A DNA stretch of 64,000 bases, from NCBI RefSeq assembly GCF_000152725.1, contig NZ_CH724131.1:1227856-1291855 (forward strand). The letters run 5' to 3'. A program made the translations under genes and the position numbers. Every line of letters begins with the position of its first letter. Position 1 is the first letter of the stretch. The notes under the pieces are model-generated. The model saw only the letters and a program-made list of their open reading frames with translations. It had not been told where the DNA came from and searched no databases. This DNA is from Pseudooceanicola batsensis HTCC2597. Lineage in GTDB: Bacteria > Pseudomonadota > Alphaproteobacteria > Rhodobacterales > Rhodobacteraceae. This document shows positions 8,681 to 16,048 of the stretch, piece by piece.

Positions 8681-10582
8681 TCAGTCGGCCCAGACCCAGG
8701 GCCGGGTGAACTTGCCCAGAAGCGCGTTGATCGCCATCTCGTCCACGTCGCCCGATTTCTTCACCTTTGCGGTCAGGCCGGTCTTCTTGTCGTCGACCAC
8801 CTCGACCACCTCGGCCGGAATACCCGCATCCGCGAGAGCCGCGTTGTAGACCCGCGTGATCGCCTTCTTCCGCAGGTCGGGCTTGAAGATCTTGCCGACA
8901 GCCGTCTTCGGCAGCTCGTCCATGATCTCGAGGTGCTTGGGATGCGCCGCCCGTTCGTGGACATGGGTCTGGGCATATTCCATCAGCTCGTCCTCGGTCA
9001 CCGTCGCCCCGCCGATCAGTTCCACATAGGCGCAGGGCACCTCGCCCGCATGCGCATCCGGCTGGCCGATCGCCCCGGCAAAGGCCACCTGTTCATGCCC
9101 CAGCAGCGCCTCTTCGATCTCGGCGGGGTCGATGTTATGGCCGCCGCGGATGATCAGGTCCTTCGCCCGCCCGGTGATGAAGATGTAGCCGTCCTTGTCG
9201 ATGCGGCCGAGGTCGCCGGTCCGCAGGTAGAGACGGTTGGTGTCCGGGCGCGAATGATAGAGGTCCTTGTTCTTGACCTCTTCGGTATAGGTCGAGCCAT
9301 CGTTCACGCCGGGGTTCGAGACGCAGATCTCGCCCACCTCGTCGGCGGCGCATTCGGTCACGGTACCGTCCGCGCCACGCTTGAGGATCTTCACGTCCGT
9401 ATAGGGGAACGGGATCCCCACCGATCCGATCTTCTTCTCGCCTGCAACCGGGTTGCACGACACGAGGCAGGTCGCCTCGGTCAGGCCGTACCCTTCCACG
9501 ATGGTCACCCCCGTCGCTTTCTCGAACCGGTTGAACAGCTCCAGCGGCAGCGGCGCCGAGCCCGAGAACGAGGTCTTGACCGTCGAGACATCCGCATCCA
9601 CCGGCCGCTGCATCAGCGCCGAAATCGCGGTCGGCACGGTGATGATGAAGGTGATCTTCCAGCGCTCGCACAGTTTCCAGAAATTGTCGAACACCCCCTC
9701 GCCCCGGTAGCCGGCGGGCGTCGGAAAGACCACGTGCGCCCCGGACTTGAGCATCGACATGAAGATGACGTGGCAGGCGAAGACGTGGAACAGCGGAAGC
9801 GGACAGATCACGTTGTCCTCTTCGGTGTAGAGCAGCTCGTGCCCGATCCAGCCGTTGTAGATGATGCCCGAGTTCTTGTGCTGCGCGACCTTGGGCATAC
9901 CGGTCGTCCCGCCGGTATGGAAATAGGCGCAGACCCGGTCGACGGCGCGATCCTCGAAGGACAGCGTCTTGGGCTGCTTCGCGCATTCCGCGTTGAAATC
10001 CTTGATATCCGCGTGATGCGACACCGAGGTCTTGGGGCGGATGAAGGGCACGATCCAGCTTTTCGGCGGCGACAGATAGCGGTTGAGGTCGATCTCGAGC
10101 ACGGCCTTGACGTTGGGCGCGAACTTCACCGCCTCGGCGGTCTTCTCGGCGACGTCCGACTTGGGAAAGCCCTTGAGCGTGACGACAACCTTGGCCTGGG
10201 TCTCGCGCAGTATGGCCGAGATCTGTTCGGGATCGAGAAGCGGGTTGATCGGGTTCACGATGCCCGCGACCATGCCCGCGACCGTGGCGATGGCGGTCTC
10301 GTTGCTGTTCGGCAGGACGAGCGCAACGACATCCTCTTCCCCGACCCCCAGCGAACGGAACAGGTTCGCCGCCTGACAGGTCTTTTCGTGCAGTTCCTTC
10401 CAGGTCAGGGTCTCGGCCTTGTCCTCCGGACCGGACTGCAACTGGAAGGTGATCGCGTTGTGCGACGGGAACTTGTCCGTCGTGCGCTTCAGCATCTGGT
10501 AGACCGTCACCGGTAGATCGCGCTCCTCGTAGGGCATCGCGTTCTGAATCTCGAGATTGTCGGCGAGCGACGTCATTACCAT
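8681..10582 (-). CDS. Acyl-CoA synthetase (FadD-like, AMP-forming)
   Basis: AMP-forming ligase of 633 residues that activates a carboxylic acid to its CoA thioester. The P-loop-like motif FHTGGTTGMPK lies at residues 221-231; GYGLTEATC and YLRTGDLGRIDKDGYIFITG are the A5 and A7 motifs, and GKIFKPDLRK holds the catalytic C-terminal lysine. GGGAGG lies 8 bases before ATG 10582, supporting the first of two close starts. The extended N-terminus fits the long-chain synthetase subgroup often called AMP-binding domain protein. It precedes the P450 gene on the same strand. Confidence 0.88.
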   Translation of the reverse strand: MVMTSLADNLEIQNAMPYEERDLPVTVYQMLKRTTDKFPSHNAITFQLQSGPEDKAETLTWKELHEKTCQAANLFRSLGVGEEDVVALVLPNSNETAIATVAGMVAGIVNPINPLLDPEQISAILRETQAKVVVTLKGFPKSDVAEKTAEAVKFAPNVKAVLEIDLNRYLSPPKSWIVPFIRPKTSVSHHADIKDFNAECAKQPKTLSFEDRAVDRVCAYFHTGGTTGMPKVAQHKNSGIIYNGWIGHELLYTEEDNVICPLPLFHVFACHVIFMSMLKSGAHVVFPTPAGYRGEGVFDNFWKLCERWKITFIITVPTAISALMQRPVDADVSTVKTSFSGSAPLPLELFNRFEKATGVTIVEGYGLTEATCLVSCNPVAGEKKIGSVGIPFPYTDVKILKRGADGTVTECAADEVGEICVSNPGVNDGSTYTEEVKNKDLYHSRPDTNRLYLRTGDLGRIDKDGYIFITGRAKDLIIRGGHNIDPAEIEEALLGHEQVAFAGAIGQPDAHAGEVPCAYVELIGGATVTEDELMEYAQTHVHERAAHPKHLEIMDELPKTAVGKIFKPDLRKKAITRVYNAALADAGIPAEVVEVVDDKKTGLTAKVKKSGDVDEMAINALLGKFTRPWVWAD

Positions 10583-10910
10583 AGGCCTATCCTCCCAATG
10601 CCTGTACCGGTTGTCCCGGGTTGCGCGAAAATGGGCGAGATTGGCCGTTATGGCAAGGTTTACGGCACGTCGCCGGCCGGAACCGCCCCCGCGGAGTGCG
10701 CGTTTGTCACGTCACTTTCGACGTGGGGCAGCAGGCAGAAGACCGGGGCGACCGCCCGCTCGGCCCGGGTTCGCCGGGGCGCGACGCGGGGACCGGACGT
10801 CGATGCGCCCCGGAATGCGAGCGTACTGATTGTCGCATTCATCCAAGTCCTGCTGGGATTTTCGCGCCAGATTGCAGCCAAGAAATCGCGAAATGAAAAC
10901 CGGCCAGCGT
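10583..10910. other. Intergenic region upstream of the acyl-CoA synthetase gene
   Basis: This 328-bp stretch lies between the start of the acyl-CoA synthetase gene and the end of the ABC exporter gene, both on the minus strand, so it holds the synthetase promoter. It contains short frames in several phases, but none has a ribosome site or a recognisable product. I see no convincing terminator or operator. Confidence 0.35.
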
Positions 10911-12716
10911 TCAGGCGGCCGAGATATCCGCACCGTCACCCGTGAATTGCAGTCTGGCGAGCCGCGCATAGAGCCCGCCCTGCCGCACGAGCTCATCGTG
11001 CCGCCCTTCGGCGACGATCCGCCCCTGCTCCATCACCACGATGCGATCCGCCTTCTTCACCGTGGACAACCGGTGCGCGATCACGATCGTCGTTCGGCCC
11101 CGGGCCACCCGCTCGACCGCCTCCTGGACCAGCCGCTCGCTCTCGGCGTCCAGCGCCGAGGTCGCCTCGTCCAGCAGCAGCACCGGCGCGTCGCGCAGGA
11201 TCGCCCGCGCGATGGCGATGCGCTGTTTCTGCCCGCCCGAGAGCATCACCCCCCGCTCCCCGAGCGGGCTGTCGTAGCCCTCGGGAAGAGCCATGATGAA
11301 GTCATGCGCCGCCGCCGCCCGCGCCGCCGCCTCGACCTCGTCATCGGTGGCCTCCGGCCAGCCGAAGCGGATGTTCTCGCGCGCCGATGCGGCGAAGATC
11401 ACCGGGTCCTGGGGCACGAGAGCCACGGCGCGGCGGAAATCCTCGCGCGTCAGGTCGCGCAGGTCGATGCCGTCCAGCCGGACCACGCCGGCCTCGGGGT
11501 CGTAGAACCGCAGGATGAGCTGGATGATCGTGGTCTTGCCGGCCCCCGACGGCCCCACCAGGGCGACGGTTTCCCCGGGCGTCACGCGCAGCGAGATGTC
11601 GTCCAGCGCCGGAACCGCCGGACGTGACGGATAGTGAAAGGTGACGCCCTCGAAGGCGATGGCGCCCCGGACCGGCGCCGGCAAGCGCGCCGGAGCGGCG
11701 GGATCGCGCACCTTGTCCTCGACCCGCAGCAGCTCGACCAGCCTTTCGGTGGCGCCGGCGGCGCGCTGCAACTCGCCCCAGATCTCCGACAGGGCGGCCA
11801 CCGACCCGGCGACCATCACGGCATAGATCACGAACTGCACAAGCGCGCCGGTGGTCATCGCGCCCTGCCGCACGTCATGCGCCCCGATCCACAGCACGCC
11901 CACCACGCCGGTGAAGATCAGGAAGATCACGATCACCGTCATGATCGCCCGCGCCCGGATGCGCCGCACCGCCGAGCCGAAGCTTTCCTCGGTGATCGTG
12001 TCGAACCTGTCGCGGCTGCGCCGTTCATGGGTGAAGGCCTGCACGGTCTGGACCGAGGTCAGCGCCTCGGAGGCATTGCCCGAACTTTCCGCGATCCAGT
12101 CCTGGTTCTCGCGGCTCAGCACCCGCAGGCGCCGCCCCAGCGTGAGGATCGGCACGATGACGACCGGGACGATCAGCAGCACCAGCCCGGTCAGCTTGGC
12201 CGAGGTGAAGAGCATCAGCACCAGCCCGCCGGCGAAGATCAGCACATTGCGCAGCGCCACCGAAACCGAAGAGCCTATCACCGACTGGATCAGCGTCGTG
12301 TCGGTGGTGATCCGGCTGAGCACCTCGCCGGTCATCGTGGTCTCGTAGAAGGCCGGCGACATCGACACGACCCGTCCGAAGACCGCCTTGCGGATATCCG
12401 CCACCACGCGTTCCCCCAGCCGCGAGACCAGCGCATAGCGCAGCCCGGTCCCGATCGCCAGCAGCCCCGCAAAGCCGACAGCCGCCGCGAAGTACTTGTC
12501 CAGAAGCCCGGCCGCGTCGCCGAAATTGTCCACCACGCGGCGCACCGCCAGCGGCAGGATCAGCGATACCGTCGCCGTCAGGATCAGCGCCAGCGTCGCC
12601 GCCACCAGCATGCCGCGATAGGGCCGGAGAAACGGCCAGAGGCTGGCCAGGGCGCCGACGCGGCGGCTTGCCTCTCGGTCATCCGCTCCGGGCGTGGGGC
12701 TCGGCTGTCGCGCCAT
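10911..12716 (-). CDS. ABC transporter, fused permease/ATPase (MsbA/BmrA-type exporter)
   Basis: Half-size exporter of 601 residues that works as a homodimer in the inner membrane. Six transmembrane helices occupy roughly residues 35-315, followed by the nucleotide-binding domain. That domain has Walker A GPSGAGKTT near 388, signature LSGGQ, Walker B VLLLDEATSALD, and the H-loop IAHRLST. The start at 12716 (MARQPSP) skips an upstream in-frame stretch without family similarity. It belongs to the lipid A/multidrug exporter class. No adjacent gene indicates the cargo. Confidence 0.9.
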   Translation of the reverse strand: MARQPSPTPGADDREASRRVGALASLWPFLRPYRGMLVAATLALILTATVSLILPLAVRRVVDNFGDAAGLLDKYFAAAVGFAGLLAIGTGLRYALVSRLGERVVADIRKAVFGRVVSMSPAFYETTMTGEVLSRITTDTTLIQSVIGSSVSVALRNVLIFAGGLVLMLFTSAKLTGLVLLIVPVVIVPILTLGRRLRVLSRENQDWIAESSGNASEALTSVQTVQAFTHERRSRDRFDTITEESFGSAVRRIRARAIMTVIVIFLIFTGVVGVLWIGAHDVRQGAMTTGALVQFVIYAVMVAGSVAALSEIWGELQRAAGATERLVELLRVEDKVRDPAAPARLPAPVRGAIAFEGVTFHYPSRPAVPALDDISLRVTPGETVALVGPSGAGKTTIIQLILRFYDPEAGVVRLDGIDLRDLTREDFRRAVALVPQDPVIFAASARENIRFGWPEATDDEVEAAARAAAAHDFIMALPEGYDSPLGERGVMLSGGQKQRIAIARAILRDAPVLLLDEATSALDAESERLVQEAVERVARGRTTIVIAHRLSTVKKADRIVVMEQGRIVAEGRHDELVRQGGLYARLARLQFTGDGADISAA

Positions 12717-13056
12717 GTCAAGTCCTCGTCGGTCGTGCCGGCCGACCTGCACCGGCCCGCGCTACATGGCCGGGCCGGCGGATCGGGTCAACCCGAAGGG
12801 CCACGGGGCAAGACGCCGCATCTCCCCCCTCGCCGGCACCTCCGTCGGACGCCACCGCCGCGGTCCTCGGGGCACCTCGGGTTGCAACGCGATCACCACC
12901 TGTCCGCACCGTCGGACCGCCGGCTCGGATCGTGAAGGTCGAATCCGGAGGCCCGGCCCACAAGATCAGGCACCACACGCGACGACACGGCGGGGCTCAA
13001 CGGCACGGTGGTCGTGCTCACATGCCTTCGGCGACTATCTTTCGGGAACATTCTTC
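12717..13056. other. Intergenic region between ABC exporter and tRNA remnant
   Basis: About 340 bp with no convincing gene. It includes the promoter side of the ABC exporter gene on the minus strand. Short frames on both strands have no ribosome sites and no recognisable products. It leads into the tRNA fragment at 13057. Confidence 0.35.
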
Positions 13057-13104
13057 TGGAGCGGGCGACGGGAATCGAACCCGTATCATCAGCTTGGAAG
13101 GCTA
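13057..13104 (-). pseudogene. 3' fragment of a tRNA-Gly (TCC)
   Basis: Reading on the minus strand, the last 48 or so bases match the 3' part of tRNA-Gly. The anticodon loop CTTCCAA, an intact T arm ACGGG/CCCGT, the 3' acceptor strand CGCCCGC, the discriminator base and CCA are all present. There is no D arm and no 5' acceptor strand. The T stem and acceptor differ from the intact tRNA-Gly 90 bp away, but the T stem is still fully paired, so the fragment derives from a different functional tRNA rather than decay of a tandem copy. Such fragments are typical traces of elements that integrate at tRNA 3' ends. Confidence 0.75.
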
Positions 13105-13193
13105 GCCAGAAATTCTCATTTTCTAGAGAATTTTCAGTAACATGTTCGCTGATGCAAGGAGATTTTGTCGGCGATGTGTCGGATAGTTTTTGC

Positions 13194-13267
13194 TGGAGCG
13201 GGTAGCGGGAATCGAACCCGCACGACTAGCTTGGAAGGCTAGGGCGCTACCGTTACACCATACCCGC
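13194..13267 (-). tRNA. tRNA-Gly (anticodon TCC)
   Basis: Complete tRNA on the minus strand. The acceptor GCGGGTA pairs with TACCCGC, the D arm is TGGTGTAACGGTAGC, and the anticodon stem CTAGC/GCTAG encloses CTTCCAA (anticodon TCC, reading GGA). The T arm is GCGGG-TTCGATT-CCCGC, and CCA is encoded. It sits at the edge of the scar zone. Confidence 0.97.
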
Positions 13268-13701
13268 TCGGCAGTTCTTGAGGATATTTCACACCCTCGG
13301 GCATAGGTCAAGAAGGCTGAATGCCGGCCTTCCGAGAGCCGGCTTCGCAAGTTGTATGCTCCTGCCGCTACTAAAAGAGGGGCAACGTTTTGGCCTGCGC
13401 TCAACTGCTTCAGAGGGTCTCTGGAGCGATATCTTGCAAGGAGCGAAAGCTCGCTGATTTCCGCCTCGAGTGCTGCCAACGCAGTCGCTCGCGGCCCTGA
13501 GCGGACATCCACCGAAGGCAGAAATGCTGCAGCACACATGCCCGAAAGCAGTCGTTACAACGGCTAGGTTTTTGTTATCAGCATTCAGTCAAAGGCGGAG
13601 CAAAAGTCGGCCAGTTTTGCGATGCGCACCTTGGAGCGTGCGGCCCCCGAGTAGTAGGCAATTTCTAAGGCGCATTGGCCGTCGAGCCATTTCTTGTAGG
13701 C
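13268..13701. other. Gene-poor scar region between tRNA-Gly and the IS remnants
   Basis: No intact gene. It contains a small hairpin GCCGGC/GCCGGC (13323-13328 with 13338-13343), the first copy of a 29-bp direct repeat (13459-13487), and near 13590 a segment GCAAAAGTCGGCCAG of the kind found outside IS21-type elements downstream of istB. The region looks like accumulated debris of mobile elements. Confidence 0.4.
13459..13487 (+). repeat. 29-bp direct repeat, copy 1
   Basis: Starts TTCCGCCTCGAGTGCTGCCA and is identical over 29 bases to 29269-29297. Similarity continues at lower level for about 20 more bases (CGGCCC and GAGC blocks shared). On the minus strand both copies encode the peptide TALAALEAE, so they may be pieces of one unknown gene or element. 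Confidence 0.8.
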
Positions 13702-13869
13702 TCAGTTTCCGGATTTTGCGAGGCGGGCGCGGTTCTGGTTGAGGCGGTAGCTTTCGCCGTTCATCTCGAGGATGTTGACGTGATGATTCTGAGCTACCCC
13801 CCGAAATTCGGACACTGACATAAGCTACGATTTGCAGTCTGCTGATCTTCGACGAGAAGGAGATCAGAG

Positions 13870-14201
13870 ATGTCGAAACGCAAGCAGCACGCGCCTGAGT
13901 TTAAGGCCAAGGTCGCGCTGGAAGCCCTGAAAGGTGAAGAGACAGCGGCCGAGCTGGCGAGCCGGTTCGGGGTTCATCTGTTACCGGCAGGTGTTTGCTC
14001 TGCAAACACCGAGAGGCGACGATGATCCATCAATGGAAGAGGGCACTGCTCGAAGGCGCGTCCGGCGTGTTCGAGCGCGGGGGCCGCAAGAAGCCCGAGA
14101 TTGAGGAGGAGCAGGTGAAGGAGCTTCACGCCAAGATCGGGGAGCTGGCGGTGGCCAACTCTTTTTTGGAACGAAAGCTGAAGCCCTGGGGCGGGAAGTG
14201 A
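13870..14201 (+). pseudogene. IS3 OrfA (HTH, Tnp_8), interrupted
   Basis: Starts [20 protein letters not shown], the helix-turn-helix protein of IS3 elements. After FGVH the frame is interrupted by a 38-bp hairpin insertion (13979-14016) that replaces one codon position and leads to a stop at 14023-14025. Downstream the original frame resumes as [21 protein letters not shown] and continues to a stop at 14201, ending in the coiled-coil-like stretch EEEQVKELHAKIGELAVANSF. The normal product would be about 97 residues. Confidence 0.88.
13979..14016 (-). repeat. Hairpin micro-element, copy 1 (in orfA)
   Basis: A 38-bp insertion relative to the expected orfA sequence (codons for VHPTM). Read on the minus strand it is CCTCTC, then a 9-bp perfect stem GGTGTTTGC / GCAAACACC with loop AGA, then TGCCGGTAACA. 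It has the same architecture as copies 2 and 3 but lies in the opposite orientation. The insertion site on its own strand is GTCG before GAT. Confidence 0.85.
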
Positions 14202-14811
14202 GGCGCGGCATGATCGAGCCTGACCACCCGGATCTGTCGATCGGGCAGCAGTGCAAGCTGCTGTCAATCGCGCGCTCGTCCTATTACTACGAGCCGAAGG
14301 GCGAGACCGAGCAGAACCTCGGCCTGATGCGGCGGATCGACGAGCAGTTCCTGGAGACCCCGTTCTTCGGCGTTCGGCAGATGACCTGGCATCTGCGTAA
14401 CGACGGACACCTTGTGAACGAGAAGCGCATCCGGTGGCTGATGCGCCTGATGGGGCTCATGCCGATTTACCAGAAGCCCAACACGAACAGGCCGACGAAG
14501 GGGCACAAGACCTATCCCTACCTATTGAGAGGGTTGCGGGTGGAACGTCCGAACCAGGTCTGGTGCTCGGACATCACCTACCTGCCGATGCGCCGCGGGT
14601 TCCTCTACCTTGTGGCGATCATGGACTGGCACACCCGCAAGGTTCTGTCCTGGCGGATCTCGAACACGTTGGAAGCCCAGTTCTGCGTCGACGCGTTGAA
14701 CGAGGCCATCCACAAGTTTGGCCCGCCCGAGATCATGAACACCGATCAAGGAAGCCAGTTCACATCCTTCGCCTGGACGGATCGGCTGCGTCGATCTGGC
14801 GTGCGGATCTC

Positions 14812-14848
14812 CCCTCTCGCGCATGAAAACATGCGCTGCCGGGCAGCG
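14812..14848 (+). repeat. Hairpin micro-element, copy 2 (in orfB)
   Basis: A 37-bp insertion between the codons for GVRIS and MDVKG. The order is CCTCTC (14813-14818), a 7-bp perfect stem GCGCATG / CATGCGC with loop AAAA (14819-14836), then TGCCGGGCAGCG, which can itself fold (GCTGCC with GGCAGC). The insertion point is CTC before GAT. Confidence 0.88.
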
Positions 14849-14873
14849 GATGGACGTGAAAGGTCGGTTCCTC

Positions 14874-14912
14874 CCCTCTCATGGTTTGCAAGCAAACCAT
14901 TGTCGGGCAACG
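14874..14912 (+). repeat. Hairpin micro-element, copy 3 (in orfB)
   Basis: A 39-bp insertion between the codons for GRFL and DNIFIE, only 25 bases after copy 2 and in the same orientation. It has CCTCTC (14875-14880), a 9-bp perfect stem ATGGTTTGC / GCAAACCAT with a 2-base loop (14881-14900), then TGTCGGGCAACG. The insertion point is CTC before GAC, matching copy 2. Because 39 is divisible by three, it alone would not shift the frame. Confidence 0.88.
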
Positions 14913-15347
14913 GACAACATCTTCATCGAGAGGCTGTGGCGCACCCTGAAATACGAGTGCGTCTACCTGCATGCTTGGGAGACCGGTTCGGAGACAAAGG
15001 CGGCCATCCGGAAATGGATGACCTTCTACAACCACCAGCGCCCGCATTCAGCCCTCGGCGGCAAGCCACCGGCGCTGGTCTATTGGCAGAGAAATGATAT
15101 CAACCAACCCGATCAGCAGGTGCAACGAGTAGCTTAAATTACGCCAGATCCTGTCCAACAGATGGGGAGTAGCTCATTCAGCCGGTCCAGGAGCGCGCCG
15201 GTCAGGCGCTCGGTTCCGAAGGTTTCGGTTCCTCGAAGGGCAGATTCGAGGTGATCACGATCATCCGTATTCTGCATCAAAGCATGGATGTGGAACGGCA
15301 CCTGTAAACCGCCGGAGTGAGGCCCCACACCGGCAAAGCGGAAATGG

Positions 15348-15980
15348 TCAAACCTGCAAAATGCGCTTCATGCCGCTTTCGACGAAATCGACGTAGATCT
15401 CGATAATCTCGGGGTCGAGCGGCTTGATTAACGTGCCCGCGTCTGCATAGCGCATGAACAGAAAGGATCGCGCGCCCATCAGCATCGAAGCGACCATTTC
15501 CATTTTCTTTTCGTCCAGCGCATCGCCCCCCAGAATGCGGCGAAATGATCTGACGTAGCCTGCGACCAGCAGATCGTGATGCCGTTTGAAGGCGACAGGC
15601 GCGTATTGGCTAGCCTCGAACATCACACGATAGACATGGGGGTTGTCGACCAAATAGGCGATATTGGCTGCGATGCCTTTGCGCTCGACCTCGGCCAGAG
15701 TCGTCGCGCCGCGCACGGCCTTGGCGATTTCGGCCACCATCTCGGTTCCGATCTCGGGCAGCAGAACGTCGAACAGGGCCTGCCGTTTAGGGAAATGCAG
15801 ATAGAATGCGCCCTGCGCGATGCCTGCACGTTCGGTCACCCGCGAGATCGAGCATCCGGCATAACCATGCTGACCGACGACGTGCCCGGCACTTTGGATG
15901 ATAGCACGGCGCGTCTTTTCGTTACGAGCTTGCTGGGCAGGAGAAATTCTCCGCTGTCGTTTCGAACCTACTGTCTCCAT
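15348..15980 (-). CDS. TetR-family regulator of the adjacent catabolic operon
   Basis: A 210-residue repressor starting METVGSKRQRRISPAQQ. The N-terminal HTH spans roughly residues 20-65 (VVGQHGYAGCSISRVTERAG and FYLHFPKRQALF); the rest is the ligand-binding/dimer domain. A GTG eight codons upstream is an alternative start, but AAGG sits just before the chosen ATG. It is the last gene before the IS scar and lies on the same strand as the ligase-liv-acd operon 68 bp away. It probably controls that operon through the operator at 25603-25618, with an acyl-CoA intermediate as a likely inducer (inference). Confidence 0.88.
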   Translation of the reverse strand: METVGSKRQRRISPAQQARNEKTRRAIIQSAGHVVGQHGYAGCSISRVTERAGIAQGAFYLHFPKRQALFDVLLPEIGTEMVAEIAKAVRGATTLAEVERKGIAANIAYLVDNPHVYRVMFEASQYAPVAFKRHHDLLVAGYVRSFRRILGGDALDEKKMEMVASMLMGARSFLFMRYADAGTLIKPLDPEIIEIYVDFVESGMKRILQV

Positions 15981-16048
15981 GCACCTTGCGACCCGCAAAT
16001 CCACATCTTTTTCCGACCGAGACCAACCGTCAGATCAGCGATCCGATC

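Larger units (their letters stand above)
14198..15137 (+). pseudogene. IS3 OrfB (DDE transposase, rve core), interrupted
   Basis: Begins at GTG 14198, overlapping the end of orfA. The first 205 residues are intact and include YYYEPKG, the HTH_21 region, and the catalytic core segments WCSDITYLPM (first Asp) and NTDQGSQFTS (second Asp). Two hairpin insertions, 37 bp at 14812 and 39 bp at 14874, flank the short piece MDVKGRFL. The rest reads DNIFIERLWRTLKYE (catalytic Glu) to QRPHSALGGKPPALVYWQ and a stop at 15137. The 37-bp insertion shifts the frame, so no full transposase can be made without removal or bypass of the inserts. Confidence 0.9.
13790..15176 (+). mobile_element. IS3-family insertion sequence, degenerate
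   Basis: Element of 1,387 bp with imperfect terminal inverted repeats. Both ends begin TGAGCTAC, then share CCCC and GGACA blocks (left 13790-13815, right 15153-15176). It is flanked by a 3-bp direct duplication TTC (13787-13789 and 15177-15179), as expected for IS3. It carries overlapping orfA and orfB reading frames on the plus strand, both broken by short hairpin insertions, so it cannot make transposase in its present form. Without the insertions it would be about 1.27 kb, a normal IS3 size. Confidence 0.92.
13702..15267 (-). pseudogene. istB: IS21-family istB remnant, split by an IS3 element
   Basis: IstB is the ATPase helper of IS21 transposition. The C-terminal piece (13702-13789) reads HHVNILEMNGESYRL and on to a TGA stop, a typical IstB end. 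The rest (15177-15267) reads ETFGTERLTGALLDRLN after a frameshift from MIVITSNLPFEE. Removing 13790-15176 plus one TTC copy joins the two as LLDRLN-HHVNIL in one frame, which proves that the IS3 element jumped into this gene. The N-terminal part of istB, including the Walker A region, and all of istA are missing. The IS21 element was therefore already decayed, or was trimmed later. Confidence 0.85.

Noticed and set aside
8450-10516. Plus-strand frame of 688 codons opposite the acyl-CoA synthetase
   Set aside because: Shadow frame; the minus-strand gene has all adenylation motifs.
13123-13539. Minus-strand frame of 138 codons covering tRNA-Gly
   Set aside because: It runs through an intact tRNA gene, so it is not a real protein gene; only the TALAALEAE repeat part was kept as a repeat.
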